Shown: positions 60,619-64,000 of the stretch, one piece after another
How the letters are laid out: each line of letters opens with the position of its first letter
Numbering within the stretch: the stretch's first letter is position 1
Origin: Astropecten irregularis
Taxonomy: Eukaryota; Echinodermata; Asteroidea; Paxillosida; Astropectinidae
DNA length: 64,000 bases
Assembly: GCA_963971285.1 (NCBI GenBank)
Contig: OZ020244.1
Location: 3,348,001-3,412,000, forward strand
Direction: 5' to 3'
The notes under the pieces: generated by a model
What the model saw: the letters and a program-made list of their open reading frames with translations, nothing else
Told to the model about the DNA's origin: nothing
The model's database searches: none
Translations under genes and position numbers: made by a program

Positions 60619-60699
60619 CTGAAACAAACCAAAAAGACATTAATTAATTGATTGGTTGATTGATTTGTTATTAAATCATTAATCATTTGGTTTCAAATG

Positions 60700-61035
60700 A
60701 AAACCAAGTTAGCTCAGGAGGCCTGGGTTTTTCCCTTGCACAAGTGAGCTGGAGGTGGCAGGTTCGAATCTCACCCATGATGCTAGCCTACGAATTTGTT
60801 CATAAAACAGAGTACAGAGCTTCTTGACTACATACAGAGCTGTGGAAATGAGAATGGTGGTTCACATACAGTTGAATAGATAGGATACTGCCTTTTGTCT
60901 TGAATTTATAGTGGAGGTGAGAAGTTCGAATCTCACCTTAGCTAGCCTATGTATGTTTTAATAAAATACTAGAGTTCAGAGGCTCTTGACTACATAATGG
61001 GGCTTAATGAGAGCAATGGTTCAAATGCAACCAAC
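60700..61035 (+). repeat. Duplicated tRNA-like SINE sequence
   Basis: Two copies share GTTCGAATCTCACC and CTCTTGACTACATA/CTTCTTGACTACATA. The first has A box TTAGCTCAGGAGGC. Confidence 0.7.
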
Positions 61036-61039
61036 CAGT

Positions 61040-61492
61040 TCTGGACAAAATCAGGTAATTTCATATCCAGTTAATACCGAAATCTGGTTAACGTACAGTT
61101 ATCCTACATCATGTACATGCATGTATGTATGTAATCACGTGCGCGTCTGCGCGATGTGTGCGATTCATGGTATGTAATATACGTCTTCTTCAATGTGATT
61201 GTCACTTTCGAAATGCTTTTTACTATGTTATTTTTTATATCAAGCATCAAGAACAAACAATGTTTTTTTTTTTTAGATCCAGTATGTGAAAAGCGTGTTT
61301 CTACTTGGCAAAATGGACAAAATAACTGACTGAAATTCTACAGTTAACATTTTTGGGGTTGTTGTGCATGAGCCAAACATTTGTCCCTTATTCTCCTTTC
61401 AGTTTTGGATAACCGTTAGTGAAAATTTAAACCGGATAATTAAATCTGGGTCGGTAAACCTATAACTGGATAAAAATCCCAGCACTACAATC
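61040..61492. mobile_element. About 450-bp TIR element, copy 2
   Basis: CAAAATCAGGTAATTTCATA to GGATAAAAATCCCAGCACTA, with the same interior as 42475-42890. Confidence 0.85.
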
Positions 61493-61536
61493 AACCACAG
61501 CTAGCCTAAGAGGCTGTCCTTTGTCTAGCCCTGTTC

Positions 61537-61748
61537 AATTGCACTGAGCCAGCCAAGTTCATCTAAACCATAGAGAGCTAATTAAATGCAAGAGATACAC
61601 AACAAATACATTGCCAAGAAAATTGCTACAGCCAGACGAAACGAATGTCTTCGAACGCAAACTAGAACTAAACAAAGATACACAAAATTTAGATCTTGCA
61701 TTTAATTAGCTCTCTATGGTTTAGATGGACTTGGCTGGTTCAATGCAA
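61537..61748. repeat. Inverted repeat of about 50-bp arms
   Basis: CCAGCCAAGTTCATCTAAAC and CATAGAGAGCTAATTAAATG at the left are matched by CATTTAATTAGCTCTCTATG and GTTTAGATGGACTTGGCTGG at the right. Confidence 0.92.
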
Positions 61749-62975
61749 ATACATCCGAAAATACTTTGACAACTTTAAAATTTGAACGAACAAGGTGCCA
61801 AAGAAATGCAGGAAGAGATTTGCACAGGCAGCAGGGCCAGATCCTTCTTACTATTTACACTGTGTCAACATTCCACGGAAAGGTAATTAAATTTTTTTTG
61901 CTGTGTTTACATGAATGATAAATGTCAAGTACGCAAGAACTAGATGGATGTGAACATCAGTTTTGGGGCTACACTTTGATCATAGTGCTCTAGTAAAAGT
62001 GCAATCCCATGCTTCAAACTAATGCATGTGTTGACATGCTTCTTATTAAAAGAGAATTCTGAGAAAATCACACATATGTTCATTTTTGACACCTGCATAA
62101 AGGTGTCTCTAGACGCCTTTATGGAGTAAAGTTGCAGAGATTCCAAATGCAAGTAATACTGTTCATAGTCGTACACATATAATTATATAATTTCACAGAG
62201 TCAACTACTGTGAGTGCGCGAGGGCAGTTCCTTTCCGGTAGACTATTTGAACATTCCACATAATAATTCAATTACATGTACTCTTACAGCGGTCACGATA
62301 TATTTAATAACGAACGAGAACATCGAAGCTGTCATTGCTCGCTACGGCCTTATTATTAACAGTTAATAAATTGAAGTGGATGCAAATCAAATTCCCTTTT
62401 GATAAATTATGCAACCTGGAATCATATGTTCAAATTGTAGGAAAAATCCCTTCCCCTTAAAGGCAGCGTACAGGATTTGCAAGGCCTTCAAAAAAAAGCT
62501 TGAGTTTGAGACAGAAAATGGACTTAACAGTTCGTAAACAGTGCAAACAATCATATTGGGAAATCTTGGTTCATCAGATGCTGGGTTTTTCAAGAAAATC
62601 AAAATTTAGTGGGTTTTTTAAAAGATCGTTGTGCAAAAGATCTTTTTAGTATTTTGAAACAGTAAAGGATTCAGAGTATTTTGGCAGTATTTCTGTTATC
62701 CAGATGAACTAAGTGTAAAAAGGTACAGACTAGGCCTGGGCGATTAACTCGATTAATCGATTAATCGCGATTACATTCCTGTGTCGATTACTCGATTAGT
62801 AAATTCTGAACTACTCGATTAATCGTGCCAGCGCGATTAGTGCCTTCGAGTTGCGATTAATTCCATGAGTTACTACTATTCTCAGTCGATCAATAGCCAT
62901 GCCGTGTGTGTTGCACGGAGCAGCTGCGTGTTTTGTCCGTCCGTCTGTCAAAATTAGGTACAATCATTATGCATA

Positions 62976-63109
62976 GGGCCGTCCATAAAGTACGTACGCA
63001 CGAAGGGGGGGAGGGGGGGTTGTTACCAATGCGTACGCCATGCGTACAGAGGGGGAGGGGGGGTAAAAAAAGTCTGCATTTCGTGCGTACGTACTTTATG
63101 GACGGCCCC
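62976..63109. mobile_element. MITE with GGGGCCGTCCATAAAGTACG ends
   Basis: GGGCCGTCCATAAAGTACGT and ACGTACTTTATGGACGGCCC bound 134 bp. The interior is G-rich (two runs of GGGGGAGGGGGGG) around GCGTACGCCATGCGTAC. Confidence 0.93.
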
Positions 63110-64000
63110 ATAATGCATCGTTCGTATAGTGAGGCATCGCGATCTTTATTCAATAGGGGTTGAGGGGGTACATGTACCGCGGTCGCGTCCCCGCATGTTG
63201 GACATTATGCAGGACGTACACAGTGTAATATGAACACGCACACCGTACCCCTGGTGTAGCGATACAATTACCGACTTGATATCAAGTCTGCCTGCTGCAC
63301 GTGCACCGGATGCCCGCCCAATTGTGACAGCACCATGACAACATTTTGAGATTACACTGTAATTGGCCAGTAGCCCTTCTAATAATACTGCCTTATATGG
63401 TCAACGTGGATGAGGCATGAATGAGGGCTATACCATTTCGCTGTTTATTGAGGTACTTTTAGTTATGTTGCATTTTCAATGAATACTATTTATCTCACTT
63501 AGTAATGAAACAAAAGGTTGTCGCACACAAACATAAGTTATTGAGTACTTACAGTTTAAACGTGTCGCCGGGGTGAATTTTTATTCAACCCTGACAGCTG
63601 ACAACGAAGTTTTTCTCAACCTAGGCCCACGTGTTTACAATGGATTCGGCTACCATGGCTGGCCAAGGCTTGGCGCATGGCGTGATGATATGACACTCAA
63701 CTACTCGAGTGCAGACGCTATTCTATTAGACGATTACTGTACTGTATCGTATCGTATGATAATCGTGAAGTGAACATGTGGAGTAATCGTGAACTGAAAA
63801 ATAATCGCGATGTGTTTAGTAATCGTGAACTGAGTAATAATTGTGTTCACTGTTCAGTAATCGTGAACTGTATAATAATCGTGTTCACTGTTCAGCCTAC
63901 ATGGGGTGTACATTGTGTCATCGTGTACTATCGTTGACCTGTACATGCATGGGTGGGACCACGTCTGTGTGTACCTACGTGAGGCTGTAACTGCATGCCT

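Larger units (their letters stand above)
60619..64000. other. Upstream part of receptor locus; no exon supported
   Basis: The missing 5' exon(s) should lie on this side. A strong minus-strand donor AAACT|GTAAGTACT occurs near 63549, but the reading frame needed to reach exon 1 has a stop close upstream, so it is not called as coding. Otherwise there are repeats at 60700-61050, 61040-61492, 61537-61748 and 62976-63109 and AATCG-rich sequence. Confidence 0.5.

Noticed and set aside
63573..63773. 66-residue plus-strand frame
   Set aside because: Short, no domain, ends in AATCGTGAA-type repeat sequence; nothing supports coding.

Overview
The window is animal nuclear DNA: AT-rich, intron-rich and full of short inverted-repeat elements and tRNA-derived SINEs. 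It has no bacterial features. The protein domains (LDLa/LRR receptor of the relaxin-receptor/GRL101 type, C-type lectin, CUB, discoidin) and the repeat landscape suggest a marine invertebrate deuterostome, most likely an echinoderm. That assignment is inference and has not been tested by a search.

One very large minus-strand gene dominates, from at least 60618 (5' side) to the stop codon at 19106-19108. I assembled 39 coding exons by reading splice sites on the minus strand and checking that every junction keeps a consistent phase. The exons sum to 7304 nt: two bases of a split codon, then 2433 sense codons and a stop. From N to C terminus the protein reads: short Cys-containing segment; three F5/8 type C (discoidin) domains; C-type lectin domain (CTLD); calcium-binding-type EGF; CTLD; three CUB domains; CTLD; short linker; divergent CTLD-like domain; seven LDL-receptor class A modules; LRR N-cap; about seven leucine-rich repeats; a seven-transmembrane rhodopsin-type domain with leucine-rich-repeat receptor (LGR) signatures; and a C-terminal tail on two further exons. 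Signal peptide and start codon were not found and probably lie beyond 64000 or in an unrecognised exon. The receptor core resembles GRL101 and the relaxin receptors. The large adhesive and lectin N-terminus is the most notable thing here.

Region by region: 1-14594 has no gene I can support, only dispersed repeats. 14595-15130 is CpG-rich and ends in a good minus-strand donor, so it may be a non-coding first exon of another gene. 15131-19105 is AT-rich repeat sequence containing a 447-bp element with mariner-like ends and a nested insertion. 19106-60618 is the receptor gene, whose introns hold minisatellites, MITEs, SINEs and retrotransposon fragments. 60619-64000 holds only repeats.

Several repeats touch the gene's splicing. 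A 62-bp tandem array repeats the context of a real 5' splice site. A direct duplication repeats a 3' splice site. A transposon fragment ends exactly at the acceptor of a discoidin exon. The most abundant repeat is a foldback element whose ends flank a variable 60-bp tandem array, with a dozen copies in the window.
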